Shown: piece after piece, positions 49,266-57,946 of the stretch
How the letters are laid out: the number at the start of each line of letters is the position of its first letter
Numbering within the stretch: the stretch's first letter is position 1
Assembly (NCBI RefSeq): GCF_009708005.2
Contig: NZ_CP052757.1
Location: 3,038,001-3,102,000, forward strand
Source of the DNA: Cellulosimicrobium protaetiae
GTDB lineage: Bacteria; Actinomycetota; Actinomycetes; Actinomycetales; Cellulomonadaceae
DNA length: 64,000 bases
Direction of reading: 5' to 3'
Position numbers and translations under genes: made by a program
Notes under the pieces: generated by a model
What the model saw: only the letters and a program-made list of their open reading frames with translations
Told to the model about the DNA's origin: nothing
Databases searched by the model: none

Positions 49266-49312
49266 CCGCCGAGAGAGCGACGTACCGACCCGGTACGTCG
49301 CTCTCTCGGCGG
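49266..49312 (+). terminator. Terminator of katA: 22-bp perfect stem
   Basis: CCGCCGAGAGAGCGACGTAC plus two more bases pairs perfectly with the segment 49291-49312 around a 3-nt loop (ACC). It is 25 bp past the katA stop and ends about 60 bp before the next -10 box. Confidence 0.85.
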
Positions 49313-49374
49313 CAGGTCGCTACCTCGGCGACACCGGGACCCGGCTCGCGTCCGGGGTGGGCGGCACGGCACGA

Positions 49375-49380
49375 CAGGAT
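49375..49380 (+). promoter_or_regulatory. -10 box of the DUF1844 gene, leaderless
   Basis: CAGGAT ends 6 nt before the ATG at 49387. Confidence 0.45.
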
Positions 49381-49386
49381 GGAAAG

Positions 49387-49758
49387 ATGGTCGCCATGAG
49401 TACCGAGAACGCCGCCGTGCCCGACCCCGCTGCCGACGCCGTGCGCGACATCGCGGACGTCGCCGCCGTGGAGGTCATCACGTCCGCGGCCGTCCACCTC
49501 ATGAGCGCCGCGGCCGTCAAGTGCGGCCTCGCCGAGGACGCGCAGGAGCAAGGCCACCTCGACCTGGACGAGGCGCGCAAGCTCATCAACGCGCTCGCCG
49601 CGCTCGTCACGGCGAGCGCTCCCGACATCGGCAACCAGCACGCCCGCTCGCTCCGCGACGGCCTGCGCTCGCTCCAGCTCGCGTTCCGCGAGGCGTCGGT
49701 CTACCCCGACGCCCCGGGCGAGGGCCCGGGCGAGAAGTACACGGGCGCCGTGAGTTGA
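49387..49758 (+). CDS. DUF1844 domain protein
   Basis: The 123-residue helical protein matches the DUF1844 pattern: IADVAAVEVITSAAVHLMSAAAVKCGLAED, then HLDLDEARKLINALAALV. Members are usually found beside infC in actinobacteria, where their role is unknown. Here furA-katA stands between. A second ATG at 49396 (MSTENA) is possible. The stop overlaps the next gene through TTGA. Confidence 0.88.
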   Translation: MVAMSTENAAVPDPAADAVRDIADVAAVEVITSAAVHLMSAAAVKCGLAEDAQEQGHLDLDEARKLINALAALVTASAPDIGNQHARSLRDGLRSLQLAFREASVYPDAPGEGPGEKYTGAVS

Positions 49759-50588
49759 GCACTCCCCCGGTGCCGCCGCCGCACGGCGGGTCCCACGAGC
49801 CGCCGCAGGGTCCGCCGCCGTCGCCGGCCCGGCCGCAGAGCGTTCCGCGGGGGGCGACGCCGCCCGCGGTCCCGGGCGCACCGTCGCCGGCCGGCGGGCC
49901 GCCGTCGTTCGCCCCGGCCTCCGCGGCGCCTCGGGGGACGGCCCCGGACGCGTCGCCCGGCGCCGTCGGCGCGGGCGATGTCTCGGCCGCCGTCCCCCCG
50001 AGCGTGGGCGCACCGGGCGCCGGCGCACCGGGACCGGACGGAGCGCCGCTCGCCGCCGGGGACGTGGCGGCGCCGCGCCGCCGCCGCGGCGCCGTGGTGG
50101 CGATCGTGGTGCTGTCCCTCCTCCTCGCGGCCGCCCTGGGGGTGGGCGCCTACCTGTGGGTCACCACGACGCGCTGGCAGGAGACGAGCGCGGACTGGGA
50201 AGGCGAGGCCCGCGGCCTGGGCGAGGACGTCGCCCGGCTCCAGACGGAGCTCGACGGCGCGAACGCGGAGCTCGAGTCCGCGCGCACCCAGCTCACCGCC
50301 GCGCAGGACCGCATCAGCGACCTCGCCAACGAGAAGGCACAGCTCGGGGACGAGAACGAGGCGTCCCAGCAGTACCTCGACTACCAGAGCCGGGTCTCCG
50401 AGGCGGCGGGCAAGGTCGCCGCGGCGCTCGGCCAGTGCACGACGGCGCAGACGCAGCTCATCGGCTACCTCAACAACCGCGACGCGTACGACCCTGCCGA
50501 CCTGGAGCGCTTCGCCGACCAGGTGGACCTGCTGTGCCAGGAGGCGACGGACGCCAACGCCCAGCTCCAGCAGGAGCTCGCCGGATGA
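49755..50588 (+). CDS. Membrane-anchored coiled-coil protein, unknown function
   Basis: The 277-residue product has a Pro/Gly/Ala-rich N-terminus of about 105 residues and an arginine cluster followed by one membrane helix (GAVVAIVVLSLLLAAALGVGAYLWV). A long coiled coil outside the membrane (EARGLGEDVARLQTELDGANAELESARTQLTAAQDRISDLANEKAQL) comes next, then a small C-terminal part with two cysteines (GQCTTAQ, DLLCQEA). The start is a TTG overlapping the DUF1844 stop, or GTG at 49770. Its stop overlaps the protease gene (ATGA). Confidence 0.75.
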   Translation: MSTPPVPPPHGGSHEPPQGPPPSPARPQSVPRGATPPAVPGAPSPAGGPPSFAPASAAPRGTAPDASPGAVGAGDVSAAVPPSVGAPGAGAPGPDGAPLAAGDVAAPRRRRGAVVAIVVLSLLLAAALGVGAYLWVTTTRWQETSADWEGEARGLGEDVARLQTELDGANAELESARTQLTAAQDRISDLANEKAQLGDENEASQQYLDYQSRVSEAAGKVAAALGQCTTAQTQLIGYLNNRDAYDPADLERFADQVDLLCQEATDANAQLQQELAG

Positions 50589-51370
50589 CGCGGGGTCGAC
50601 CCAGGTCTACCGCCGAGGGCACGGCTCGGCGCGCCGTGGGGCGCGTCGTCGCGCCGCTCGTCTCCGTCGCGCTGCTCGCCAGCCCGCTCGCGGCGTGCGG
50701 CGTCCTGCCGGAGCTGCCCGAGCCCGTCCCGGAGACGGTCGTCCCCTCGCTCGTGGCGCCCGACGACCCGGCCGGCTCCGAGAACCTCTCGCCGGACGGG
50801 TTCGACGCCGTCCGGCGCATGGCGGTGCGCATCCGCAACGTCCGGTGCGACGGGCTCTCGACCGGCTCCGGGTTCGCGGTCGACTCCCGGACGTTGATCA
50901 CCAACAAGCACGTGGTCGACTCGTCGCGGTCGCTCCAGCTCCTCACGTACGACGGCCGTGACATCGCCGCCCAGACGGCGAGCGTGGCGGGCCTCGCGGA
51001 CCTCGCGATCGTCCGGACGGCGGAGGACCTCCCGTCGGCACCGACGCTCGCGGCCGCCGACCCGGCGCCGGGCGACCCGGTGACCGTCGTGGGCTACCCC
51101 GAGGGCGGGCGGCTCACGGTGACGCAGGGGTCCGTCATCGGGACGACGACGGACCCCCTGAACGAGAACCTCGGCGAGGTGCTCGTCACGGACGCCCCGG
51201 TCGAGCCGGGGAGCTCCGGCTCCGCGGCGCTCAACGACGCCGGGGAGGTGATCGGCGTCGTCTACGCGAAGACGTCGACCGACAAGTCGCTGCTCGTCCC
51301 GGTGAGCACGCTCCAGACGATGCTCGGCGACGAGTCGGCGTTCACCGCCCTCCCGGAGTGCGACGCCTGA
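50585..51370 (+). CDS. Secreted trypsin-like serine protease, probable lipoprotein
   Basis: The 261-residue protein has a signal peptide ending in LLASPLAACG, a lipobox with Cys at about 39. The S1 catalytic triad is visible: His in LITNKHVVD, Asp in AGLADLAIVR and Ser in EPGSSGSAALNDAGEVIGVV. No PDZ domain follows, so it is a degenerate or short HtrA-type protease. ATGA overlap with the coiled-coil gene implies they are made together, so the coiled-coil protein may be partner or substrate (inference). Confidence 0.88.
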   Translation: MTRGRPRSTAEGTARRAVGRVVAPLVSVALLASPLAACGVLPELPEPVPETVVPSLVAPDDPAGSENLSPDGFDAVRRMAVRIRNVRCDGLSTGSGFAVDSRTLITNKHVVDSSRSLQLLTYDGRDIAAQTASVAGLADLAIVRTAEDLPSAPTLAAADPAPGDPVTVVGYPEGGRLTVTQGSVIGTTTDPLNENLGEVLVTDAPVEPGSSGSAALNDAGEVIGVVYAKTSTDKSLLVPVSTLQTMLGDESAFTALPECDA

Positions 51371-51399
51371 CCACTCCCGCAGGAGGTGCGGCAGACGGT

Positions 51400-51424
51400 G
51401 CGGCAGGTCCGCTCGACCTGCCGC
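51400..51424 (+). terminator. Candidate terminator after the protease gene
   Basis: A 9-bp stem GCGGCAGGT/ACCTGCCGC with a 7-nt loop, 29 bp after the stop codon. Confidence 0.5.
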
Positions 51425-51457
51425 GCCGCAGCCCGCGCGCACCCCGGACGCCAGGTC

Positions 51458-51463
51458 TACCCT
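51458..51463 (+). promoter_or_regulatory. -10 box of the GerW-like gene, leaderless
   Basis: TACCCT ends 7 nt before the ATG at 51471. No ribosome binding site is seen. Confidence 0.5.
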
Positions 51464-51470
51464 TCCTGGC

Positions 51471-51992
51471 ATGAGCACACACGCGAGCTCGGACACGCCC
51501 CCGGTCGACCCGGCGCACATCACCCACGCAGCACGCGACACGCTCACCGTGCGTCGCGTCTTCGGGGAGTCCTACGAACGCGACGGCACGCTCGTCATCC
51601 CGGTCGCGACCGTCTGGGGCGGCACCGGCTCCGGCTGGGGCTCCGGCGCCGGCGAGCTGTCCGGCAAGGGCGCCGCCGACTGGCGTCGCCGCGGCGGCGC
51701 GGCGGCCGCCCCCGAGCCCGCGGCCGAGGTGACGGACGGGGACGCCGGCTCGTCGTCCGACCCCGGCTCCGGGAACGCCGGTGGCGAGGCGGGCGGCGAG
51801 GGCTCGGGCGGCGGTGGGGGCTTCGGGGTCCGCGTCGTCGCCAAGGGCGTCTACGTCGTCGACGACGGGGGCGTGCGCTGGCAGCCCGCGCTGGACCTCA
51901 ACCGCGTGATCCTCGGCGGGCAGGCGCTCGGCGCGGTCGTCGCGTTCTCGGCCGCGCTCGCGTGGGGCCTGAGCCGCCTGCGCCGCCGCTGA
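51471..51992 (+). CDS. GerW (YtfJ)-family protein
   Basis: The 173-residue protein shows the family's pattern: RRVFGESYERDGTLVIPVATVWGGTGSGWGSG, a Gly/Ala linker, GGGGGFGVRVVAKGVYVVDDGGVRWQPALDLNRVILGGQ, and a C-terminal membrane helix (ALGAVVAFSAALAWGL). In Bacillus, YtfJ/GerW is a spore protein. In this non-spore-forming lineage the role is unknown. It follows the protease gene on the same strand with its own promoter. Confidence 0.85.
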   Translation: MSTHASSDTPPVDPAHITHAARDTLTVRRVFGESYERDGTLVIPVATVWGGTGSGWGSGAGELSGKGAADWRRRGGAAAAPEPAAEVTDGDAGSSSDPGSGNAGGEAGGEGSGGGGGFGVRVVAKGVYVVDDGGVRWQPALDLNRVILGGQALGAVVAFSAALAWGLSRLRRR

Positions 51993-52058
51993 CCGACCCC
52001 GCGGGCGGCAGGACCGCCGCTGCGCCCGACCGCGCGACCGACCGGTCGACGCGAGCGA

Positions 52059-52799
52059 TCAGTCGGCGCGACCGATGCGCAGCTCGAGGCCGTCGACGCG
52101 CTCCGACACGGTCGCGTCCGTCGCGAGCGCGCCGTTGACCTGCCCGAGCACGGCGTCGAGCCCTGCACGGTCCAGCCCGGCGTCGATGCGCAGCACGACG
52201 GCGACCTCGGCGCGCCGTCCCGGCTCTGCCCAGACCCGCGCGACGTGCGGGATCCCGGCGAGCGCACCCTGGACCGCGGCGAGCACCTCGGGGACCACCA
52301 CGCCGTCGACGACGGCGGGCGACCAGTCCTTGCCTTGGGCGAGCGCCCACACGGCCGGGCGCGGGACGAGGGCCGTCACCGGACCGCCCGGGTCGAGGAC
52401 GAGCAGCGACCAGTCCTCGCTCACGGCGGACAGCGCCGCGCGGCGCGCGTCGACGGGCACGGGCCGAGCGCTCGCGCGCCACGCGGTCATGGCCGTGACG
52501 GACGTGAACACCGGGAGCGCGCGGCGCCCGTCCGGCGCCTCGATCGCGACGACCCCGGCCGAGGCCTCCTTGTCGACCGTGTGCCCGTGGTCGCCCTCGC
52601 CGGAGCTCTCAAGCTCGGCGAGGATCGGGACGAGGACGCGCGTCTCGCCGAGCCGCGCGACGACGTCGGCCAACGGGGCCGACCCCGCCGCGTAGGCGTC
52701 GAGCAGGGCGGCCAGCGCCGGGTCGGCCGACCCGTCGTCGCCCGCGAACCCGGACGACGGCGGCAGCGGCTTCCCCGGGGAGTCCGGGCCCACGGTCAC
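52059..52799 (-). CDS. SseB-family protein
   Basis: The 246-residue protein carries an SseB N-terminal-type domain ([14 protein letters not shown] ... [38 protein letters not shown] ... [27 protein letters not shown]) and a C-terminal domain with [27 protein letters not shown]. Function unknown. The GTG start overlaps the hisA stop (GTGA), so it is translated with the histidine genes. Confidence 0.85.
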   Translation of the reverse strand: MTVGPDSPGKPLPPSSGFAGDDGSADPALAALLDAYAAGSAPLADVVARLGETRVLVPILAELESSGEGDHGHTVDKEASAGVVAIEAPDGRRALPVFTSVTAMTAWRASARPVPVDARRAALSAVSEDWSLLVLDPGGPVTALVPRPAVWALAQGKDWSPAVVDGVVVPEVLAAVQGALAGIPHVARVWAEPGRRAEVAVVLRIDAGLDRAGLDAVLGQVNGALATDATVSERVDGLELRIGRAD

Positions 52800-53527
52800 G
52801 GCCGGCCCGCGACGTCGAGCGCCTGGGGCAGCGTGAACGCGCCCGCGTAGAGGGCCTTGCCCACGATCGCGCCCTCGACGCCCGCCGGGACGAGCGCGCG
52901 CAGCGCCTCGAGGTCCGCGAGGCTCGAGATGCCGCCCGACGCGACGACCGGCGCGTCCGTGCGCGCCGCGACGTCGCGCAGGAGGTCGATGTTCGGCCCG
53001 CGCAGCGTGCCGTCCTTGGTCACGTCCGTGACGACGTAGCGCGCGCACCCGGCGGCTTCGAGCCGGTCGAGGACCTCCCACAGGTCGCCGCCCTCCTGCG
53101 TCCACCCGCGCGCCGCGAGCGTGGTGCCGCGCACGTCGAGCCCGACGGCGATCGCGTCGCCGTGCTCGGCGATGACCTTCGCGGTCCACTCCGGGTCCTC
53201 GAGCGCGGCCGTGCCGAGGTTGACGCGCCGCGCACCCGTGGCGAGCGCGCGCTCGAGCGACACGTCGTCGCGGATCCCGCCGGAGAGCTCGACCTGGACG
53301 TCCAAGCGCGCGACGACGTCGGCGAGCAGCTCCGCGTTGGAGCCACGGCCGAACGCGGCGTCGAGGTCGACGAGGTGGATCCACTCGGCACCGCCCGACT
53401 GCCAGTCGAGCGCGGCGGCGAGCGGGTCGCCGTACGAGGTCTCGGAGCCGGCCTCGCCCTGGACGAGGCGGACGGCCTGGCCGTCGGCGACGTCGACGGC
53501 GGGGAGCAGCACGAGGCGGTCGGTCAC
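52796..53527 (-). CDS. hisA: Phosphoribosyl isomerase HisA (possibly bifunctional PriA)
   Basis: It isomerises ProFAR to PRFAR. The 243-residue barrel has [19 protein letters not shown] (catalytic Asp), [40 protein letters not shown] (second Asp) and [14 protein letters not shown]. In actinobacteria this protein often also serves as TrpF, and no trpF is in the window. The GTG at 53525-53527 has GGAGA 5 nt upstream and fits the family N-terminus. An ATG at 53539 has no ribosome site. It is 91 bp from hisH. Confidence 0.95.
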   Translation of the reverse strand: MTDRLVLLPAVDVADGQAVRLVQGEAGSETSYGDPLAAALDWQSGGAEWIHLVDLDAAFGRGSNAELLADVVARLDVQVELSGGIRDDVSLERALATGARRVNLGTAALEDPEWTAKVIAEHGDAIAVGLDVRGTTLAARGWTQEGGDLWEVLDRLEAAGCARYVVTDVTKDGTLRGPNIDLLRDVAARTDAPVVASGGISSLADLEALRALVPAGVEGAIVGKALYAGAFTLPQALDVAGRP

Positions 53528-53618
53528 GAGGGTCTCCATCGGTGTCGGTACTCGGGTACGAGGCGCTGCCGCGCCGGGTGGCGCGCGCCGGACGAGGTTC
53601 GCCCGGCGCGCTGGTGCG

Positions 53619-54296
53619 TCAGAGCGAGCGGACCCAGTTCTCGAGCAGGGTCGCGCCCGCGTCGCCGGACTTCTCGGGGTGGAACTGCGTCGCGGACAGG
53701 GGCCCGTTCTCGACGGCCGCGACGAACCGGCCACCGTGGTCGGACCAGGTGACGAGCGGACGCCGGACGGGCGAGTCCGCGGGCAGGTCCTGGCCCGTGG
53801 TGAACGACCGGGCGGCGTAGGAGTGCACGAAGTAGAAGCGCTCGTCCTCGACGCCGCGGAACAGCACGCTGTCCTCGGGGACGTCGACCGTGTCCCAGCC
53901 CATGTGCGGCACGACGTCCGCCTCGAGCCGGTCGACCAGGCCGGCCCACTCCCCCAGCCCGTCGGTCAGGGTGCCGTGCTCGTCGCCCTGCTCGAACATG
54001 ACCTGCATGCCCACGCAGATGCCCAGCACGGGCCGCCCGCCGGCGAGGCGCCGTCCGACGATCTCGTCGCCGCGGACCCCACGCAGCCCGGCCATGACGG
54101 CGGCGAACGCGCCCACCCCGGGGACGACGAGCCCGTCCGCGTCCTGGGCCGCGGCCCGGTCGGCGGTGAGCTCGACGTCCGCGCCGACGCGCTCGAGCGC
54201 GCGCACGGCCGAGCGGACGTTGCCGAAGCCATAGTCGAGCACGACGACGGACGGGCGCCGCACGCCCGAGGTCTCGCCGGTTCCCGGCTCGCTCAT
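53619..54296 (-). CDS. hisH: Imidazole glycerol phosphate synthase subunit HisH
   Basis: The glutaminase subunit supplies ammonia to HisF, which is not in this window. The 225-residue protein has [17 protein letters not shown], the nucleophile Cys in [22 protein letters not shown] and the catalytic His-Glu in [11 protein letters not shown]. The ATG overlaps the stop of the 170-residue gene (ATGA). Confidence 0.96.
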   Translation of the reverse strand: MSEPGTGETSGVRRPSVVVLDYGFGNVRSAVRALERVGADVELTADRAAAQDADGLVVPGVGAFAAVMAGLRGVRGDEIVGRRLAGGRPVLGICVGMQVMFEQGDEHGTLTDGLGEWAGLVDRLEADVVPHMGWDTVDVPEDSVLFRGVEDERFYFVHSYAARSFTTGQDLPADSPVRRPLVTWSDHGGRFVAAVENGPLSATQFHPEKSGDAGATLLENWVRSL

Positions 54297-54805
54297 GCGC
54301 CGCTCTTCCGGGCGCGGCGAGCGGCCGACGTGAGCAGGCGCATCGCCTTCCAGCGCGAGATGGACGAGCTCGCGACGACGCCGTCCAGGTCGGCGAGCGT
54401 CGTCGTGCCCGTGAGGAGGTCCTCGAGCGCCTCCGGCGCGCCGCCGAGCACGAGGCCCGGGGCGAGCTGGTCGCCCACGGCGCCGTCGGCCCAGCGCGTC
54501 ATGGTGAGCTGCTCGCCGCTGCGCACGACGAGCACGAGCGGCACGCCCTTGACCAGGGTGGTCAGCGCGGCGGCGGCGTGCGCGGGCGCGTCGCCGGCCG
54601 TGTCGCGGAGCACCGCGACGGCGCCCACGTCGGTCGGCACGACGTCCGCCTCGACCTGTGCGAGCGAGCACGCGGCGGCGAGGGGCTCGGCCCCGGCGAT
54701 CTGCGTGACGAGCGCGACGAGGTCCGGCCGCGTCGGGCCCGTCAGGGACGAGAGGTCGTCCGGGATCTCGACGCCGTCCAGCGCGTCGTCGCCGTGCGTG
54801 CTCAC
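54293..54805 (-). CDS. Hypothetical protein of the his operon
   Basis: This 170-residue, mostly helical soluble protein lies between hisB and hisH and overlaps both (GTGA and ATGA). It has no motif I know. Conserved-looking stretches are [48 protein letters not shown] and [16 protein letters not shown], with a basic C-terminus. It is strictly coupled to histidine genes, so an accessory role in the pathway is possible. Confidence 0.75.
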   Translation of the reverse strand: MSTHGDDALDGVEIPDDLSSLTGPTRPDLVALVTQIAGAEPLAAACSLAQVEADVVPTDVGAVAVLRDTAGDAPAHAAAALTTLVKGVPLVLVVRSGEQLTMTRWADGAVGDQLAPGLVLGGAPEALEDLLTGTTTLADLDGVVASSSISRWKAMRLLTSAARRARKSGA

Positions 54806-55401
54806 AGGGCCCCCTTCGTGGACGGGACGCCCTCGACGCGCGGGTCGGGGGCCACCGCGGCGCGCAGCGCGCGGGCGAGCGCCTTGAACTGCGCCTCGAC
54901 GATGTGGTGCGGGTCTCGGCCCGCGAGGACGCGCACGTGGATGCAGATGCCCGCGTGGTGCGCGATCGACTCGAGCACGTGCCGCGTCAGGGAGCCCGTG
55001 AAGTGCCCGCCGATGAGGTGGTACTCCTGGCCCTCCGGCTCGCCCGAGTGCACGAGGTACGGGCGCCCGGACACGTCCACGACGGCGAGCGCGAGGGCCT
55101 CGTCGAGCGGGACGGTCGCATCGCCGAAGCGCCCGATGCCCACCTTGTCGCCGAGCGCGACGCGCAGCGCCTCGCCGATCGTGATCGCCACGTCCTCGAC
55201 CGTGTGGTGCGCGTCGATGTGCGTGTCACCCGTCGCGACGACCTTGAGGTCGATGAGCGAGTGCTTGCCCAGCGCCGTGAGCATGTGGTCGTAGAACGGG
55301 ACGGTCGTCGAGATCTCCGTCCGTCCCGTGCCGTCGAGGTCGAGCTCGACGAGCACGCTCGACTCGGACGTCGCGCGCTCGATGCGCGCGGTGCGCTTCA
55401 C
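54802..55401 (-). CDS. hisB: Imidazoleglycerol-phosphate dehydratase
   Basis: The 199-residue monofunctional enzyme carries the manganese-binding motifs [19 protein letters not shown] and [18 protein letters not shown], with [19 protein letters not shown] before them. It lacks the phosphatase half of enterobacterial HisB. The GTG start overlaps the hisC stop. Confidence 0.97.
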   Translation of the reverse strand: MKRTARIERATSESSVLVELDLDGTGRTEISTTVPFYDHMLTALGKHSLIDLKVVATGDTHIDAHHTVEDVAITIGEALRVALGDKVGIGRFGDATVPLDEALALAVVDVSGRPYLVHSGEPEGQEYHLIGGHFTGSLTRHVLESIAHHAGICIHVRVLAGRDPHHIVEAQFKALARALRAAVAPDPRVEGVPSTKGAL

Positions 55402-56561
55402 AGTCCTGCCACCTCCACGAGGGCCTGTCGGAAGGCCCGCATCTCCTCGCCGGTGCCGATCGACACCCGCAGCCAGCCGTCGGGACCAGTCTCCCGGATG
55501 AGCACGCCTCGCTCCAACATCGCCGCCCAGACCGCGTGCCGGTCCTCGAACGTGCCGAACAGGACGAAGTTCGCGTCGGAGTCGGCGACCTCGAGCGGAC
55601 GGCCGTCCGGGTGGCGGAGCGAACGCAGCCACGCGACGGTCTCGTCACGGCGCGCGCGCAGCTCCGAGACCTGCGCGAGCAGCTCGTCCGCGTGCGCGAG
55701 GGCCGCGCGCGCGACCGCCTGCGTCACGGCCGACAGGTGGTACGGGAGCCGGACCACGCGCAGGGCGTCGACGAGCTCGCGCGACGCCGCGAGGTAGCCG
55801 ACCCGGGCACCGGCGAGCGCGAACGCCTTGGACATCGTGCGCGTCACCGCAAGGTTCGGGAAGCGGTCGAGCAGCTCGAGCGCGGAGGGCGTCCCGGCAC
55901 GGCGGAACTCGCCGTACGCCTCGTCCACGACGACGACGGCGGGCGCCTCCCTGCCGTCGGCGAGCGGCACCCGCACCGCGAGCGCCGCCTCGCACACGGC
56001 CTCGACCGTCGCGGCGGGCAGCGCCGTGCCGGTCGGGTTGTTGGGGCTCGCGAGCAGGACGACGGACGGCTGCTCGCGCGCGATCACGTCGCGCGCGTGC
56101 TCGGGGTCCAGCGTGAAGTCCTCGGCGCGCCGGCCGACGACCCAGCCGGTGTGCGTGTCCCGCGCGTACTCCGGGTACATCGAGTAGGTGGGCGCGAACG
56201 AGACCGCGGTGCGTCCGGGGCCGCCGAACGCCTGCAGCACGTGGAGCATGATCTCGTTCGACCCGTTGGCGGCCCAGAGCTGCTCGGCGGCCAGCGCGAC
56301 GCCGGACTCGGCGCCCAGGTAGCGCGCAAGATCGGCGCGGAGCCCGAGGAAGTCGCGGTCCGGGTAGCGGTTGAGTCCCGCGGCGGCGTCGCGCACGGCC
56401 TGCGTGATGGTCTCGACGACGGCCTCGCTCGGCGCGTGCGGGTTCTCGTTGACGTTGAGCAGGACCGGGACGTCGAGCTGCGGTGCGCCGTACGGCTCGA
56501 TGCCGGCGAGCTCGGGGCGCAGCGGGAGCAGGGGCCGTCCCGCGACGGAGGGTGGGGTCAC
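55398..56561 (-). CDS. hisC: Histidinol-phosphate aminotransferase
   Basis: This fold-type I PLP enzyme makes histidinol phosphate. The 387-residue protein has [55 protein letters not shown] and the PLP lysine in [21 protein letters not shown] start, 6 nt after TAGACT, so probably leaderless. In most actinobacteria hisD stands directly before hisC. Here it is 5 kb away. Confidence 0.96.
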   Translation of the reverse strand: MTPPSVAGRPLLPLRPELAGIEPYGAPQLDVPVLLNVNENPHAPSEAVVETITQAVRDAAAGLNRYPDRDFLGLRADLARYLGAESGVALAAEQLWAANGSNEIMLHVLQAFGGPGRTAVSFAPTYSMYPEYARDTHTGWVVGRRAEDFTLDPEHARDVIAREQPSVVLLASPNNPTGTALPAATVEAVCEAALAVRVPLADGREAPAVVVVDEAYGEFRRAGTPSALELLDRFPNLAVTRTMSKAFALAGARVGYLAASRELVDALRVVRLPYHLSAVTQAVARAALAHADELLAQVSELRARRDETVAWLRSLRHPDGRPLEVADSDANFVLFGTFEDRHAVWAAMLERGVLIRETGPDGWLRVSIGTGEEMRAFRQALVEVAGL

Positions 56562-56567
56562 CCGGAC

Positions 56568-56573
56568 AGTCTA
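56568..56573 (-). promoter_or_regulatory. -10 box of hisC, leaderless
   Basis: TAGACT on the minus strand, 6 nt before the GTG. Same hexamer and spacing as the hisD promoter. Confidence 0.6.
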
Positions 56574-56674
56574 CGAACCGCACGACACGTGCGGCCCGTG
56601 ACGTCCGGCACGCGGGCACCGCGGGCCCGGTCGCCGGCACGCGCTGGTCGGCGGACGGTCGACGTCGCCGCCCC

Positions 56675-57199
56675 TCAGGTCGAGGTGACCTCGCCGCCGT
56701 CGACCGTCACGGGCACCTCCGGCAGCGGCGAGGGCGCCGGGCCGCCGAGCACCGCCCCGGTCGCGAGGTCGTAGCGCGACGCGTGGCACGGGCACACGAG
56801 CTCACCGTCCCCCGGTGCCACGGTGCAGCCCTGGTGCGTGCAGATCGCGCTGAACGCCGCGAACGTCCCTTCCTCGGGCTGGGTGACGAGAAGCTGCTCG
56901 CCGTCGACGGTCACCGCGAGGGCGCCCCCCACCGGCACGTCGTCCGCGCCGGCGAGCACCTGACCCGGCCCGACGAGCTGCGACCCGTCGCCCCCGCCGT
57001 CGGACCCGTCCCCCGACCCCTGGCCGTCCTGGGTGCCCGAGGGCGCCCCGCCCCCGCACGCCGCGAGCAGGAGCGCCATCGCACCCGCCCCGGTCCCGGA
57101 GAGCACGACGCGGCGCGTGGGCAGCGAGACCGGCTGCGTACCGGGCTGCGTGACGTGCGTGGCGAGCGGCGTGTCGTCGTGCGAGGGAAGAACGTTCAT
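56675..57199 (-). CDS. Rieske [2Fe-2S] protein with Tat-like lipoprotein signal
   Basis: The 174-residue product has a signal (LPTRRVVLSGTGAGAMALLLAACGGG) with a twin-arginine pair and a lipobox LAAC, then a Gly/Ser/Asp-rich linker. The Rieske domain shows cluster motifs ICTHQGCTV and CPCHASRYDLATGAVLGGPA. The ligands (Cys-His and Cys-His) are complete. It is probably folded with its cluster, exported by Tat and lipid-anchored. Electron partner unknown. ATG preceded by GGGAGG. Divergent from the next gene. Confidence 0.92.
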   Translation of the reverse strand: MNVLPSHDDTPLATHVTQPGTQPVSLPTRRVVLSGTGAGAMALLLAACGGGAPSGTQDGQGSGDGSDGGGDGSQLVGPGQVLAGADDVPVGGALAVTVDGEQLLVTQPEEGTFAAFSAICTHQGCTVAPGDGELVCPCHASRYDLATGAVLGGPAPSPLPEVPVTVDGGEVTST

Positions 57200-57394
57200 C
57201 GGTGGCCTCCCGCGGGCTCCTCGACGGGCGGGACCGCCCGGTCGTCGCCGCCCGGCGCGCGGCGAACCGCCGTCGGCGGTTCAATTGAAGCACCGGGGGC
57301 GCGGGCACGCGCCCGGACTCCCGGACCGGCACCCGGCCGCGGAACGGCGGCGCGGGGCGGAGGACAGCACCACGGGACGACCCGAGGAGCGACG
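57200..57394. promoter_or_regulatory. Divergent control region between Rieske gene and membrane protein gene
   Basis: At 57264-57282 an 8-bp inverted repeat (GAACCGCC, 3-nt loop, GGCGGTTC) runs into the palindrome TTCAATTGAA (57280-57289), unusually AT-rich for this genome. It is a likely binding site for a regulator of both genes. No regulator gene is adjacent. Confidence 0.5.
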
Positions 57395-57826
57395 ATGACG
57401 GCGACCGGCGGCACGCCCGTCCCTCCCCCGCGCGAGGGGCGCGCGCTCGGCGCGTGGACGCTGCGCGGGCTCACGGCCGCAGGGTTGCTGCTCTCCGCCG
57501 ACATCCACCTCGTGCTGTTCGTCGAGGGCTACCGCGACATCGAGGTCGTCGGGCCGCTCTTCGCTCTCAACGCCGCCGCGGGCCTCCTCCTCGGCCTGCT
57601 CGTGCTCGTCTGGCGGCACTGGCTCCCGCTCCTCGGCGCGATCGGCTTCGGCGCGCTGACCCTCGCCGCGTTCTACCTGTCGACGACCGTGGGTTTCTTC
57701 GGGGTCAACGAGACGGTCGGCGGCACCCAGCAGGTGCTCGCGGCCGTCAGCGAGTGGGTCGCCGTCGTCGCCGGGACGCTCGCCCTCGTCGTGGAGAGGC
57801 GAAGGTCCCGGCCTGCAGGGTCGTGA
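57395..57826 (+). CDS. Four-helix membrane protein, unknown function
   Basis: The 143-residue protein has four hydrophobic segments (LRGLTAAGLLLSADIHLVLFVEGY, VVGPLFALNAAAGLLLGLLVLV, LLGAIGFGALTLAAFYLSTTVGFFGV, QQVLAAVSEWVAVVAGTLALVV) and an ADIHL motif with a His inside the first. The ATG has GAGGAG 5 nt upstream. No family recognised. The divergent Rieske gene suggests a redox context (inference). Confidence 0.75.
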   Translation: MTATGGTPVPPPREGRALGAWTLRGLTAAGLLLSADIHLVLFVEGYRDIEVVGPLFALNAAAGLLLGLLVLVWRHWLPLLGAIGFGALTLAAFYLSTTVGFFGVNETVGGTQQVLAAVSEWVAVVAGTLALVVERRRSRPAGS

Positions 57827-57946
57827 GTCGCCTGTTCGCCCCCCTGCCGGGCGGTCGCGACCTCCGGCACGTAACGTCAGGAGGGAGGCGGGACCGTCGG
57901 CACGGCCCGCCGGGACGTCCTCTCCCCGAGATCCGAGGTGATCGCC

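Noticed and set aside
49266-49312. The perfect inverted repeat as an insertion-sequence end or attachment site
   Set aside because: No transposase or integrase gene is near and no flanking duplication is visible. Its position 25 bp after katA fits a terminator.
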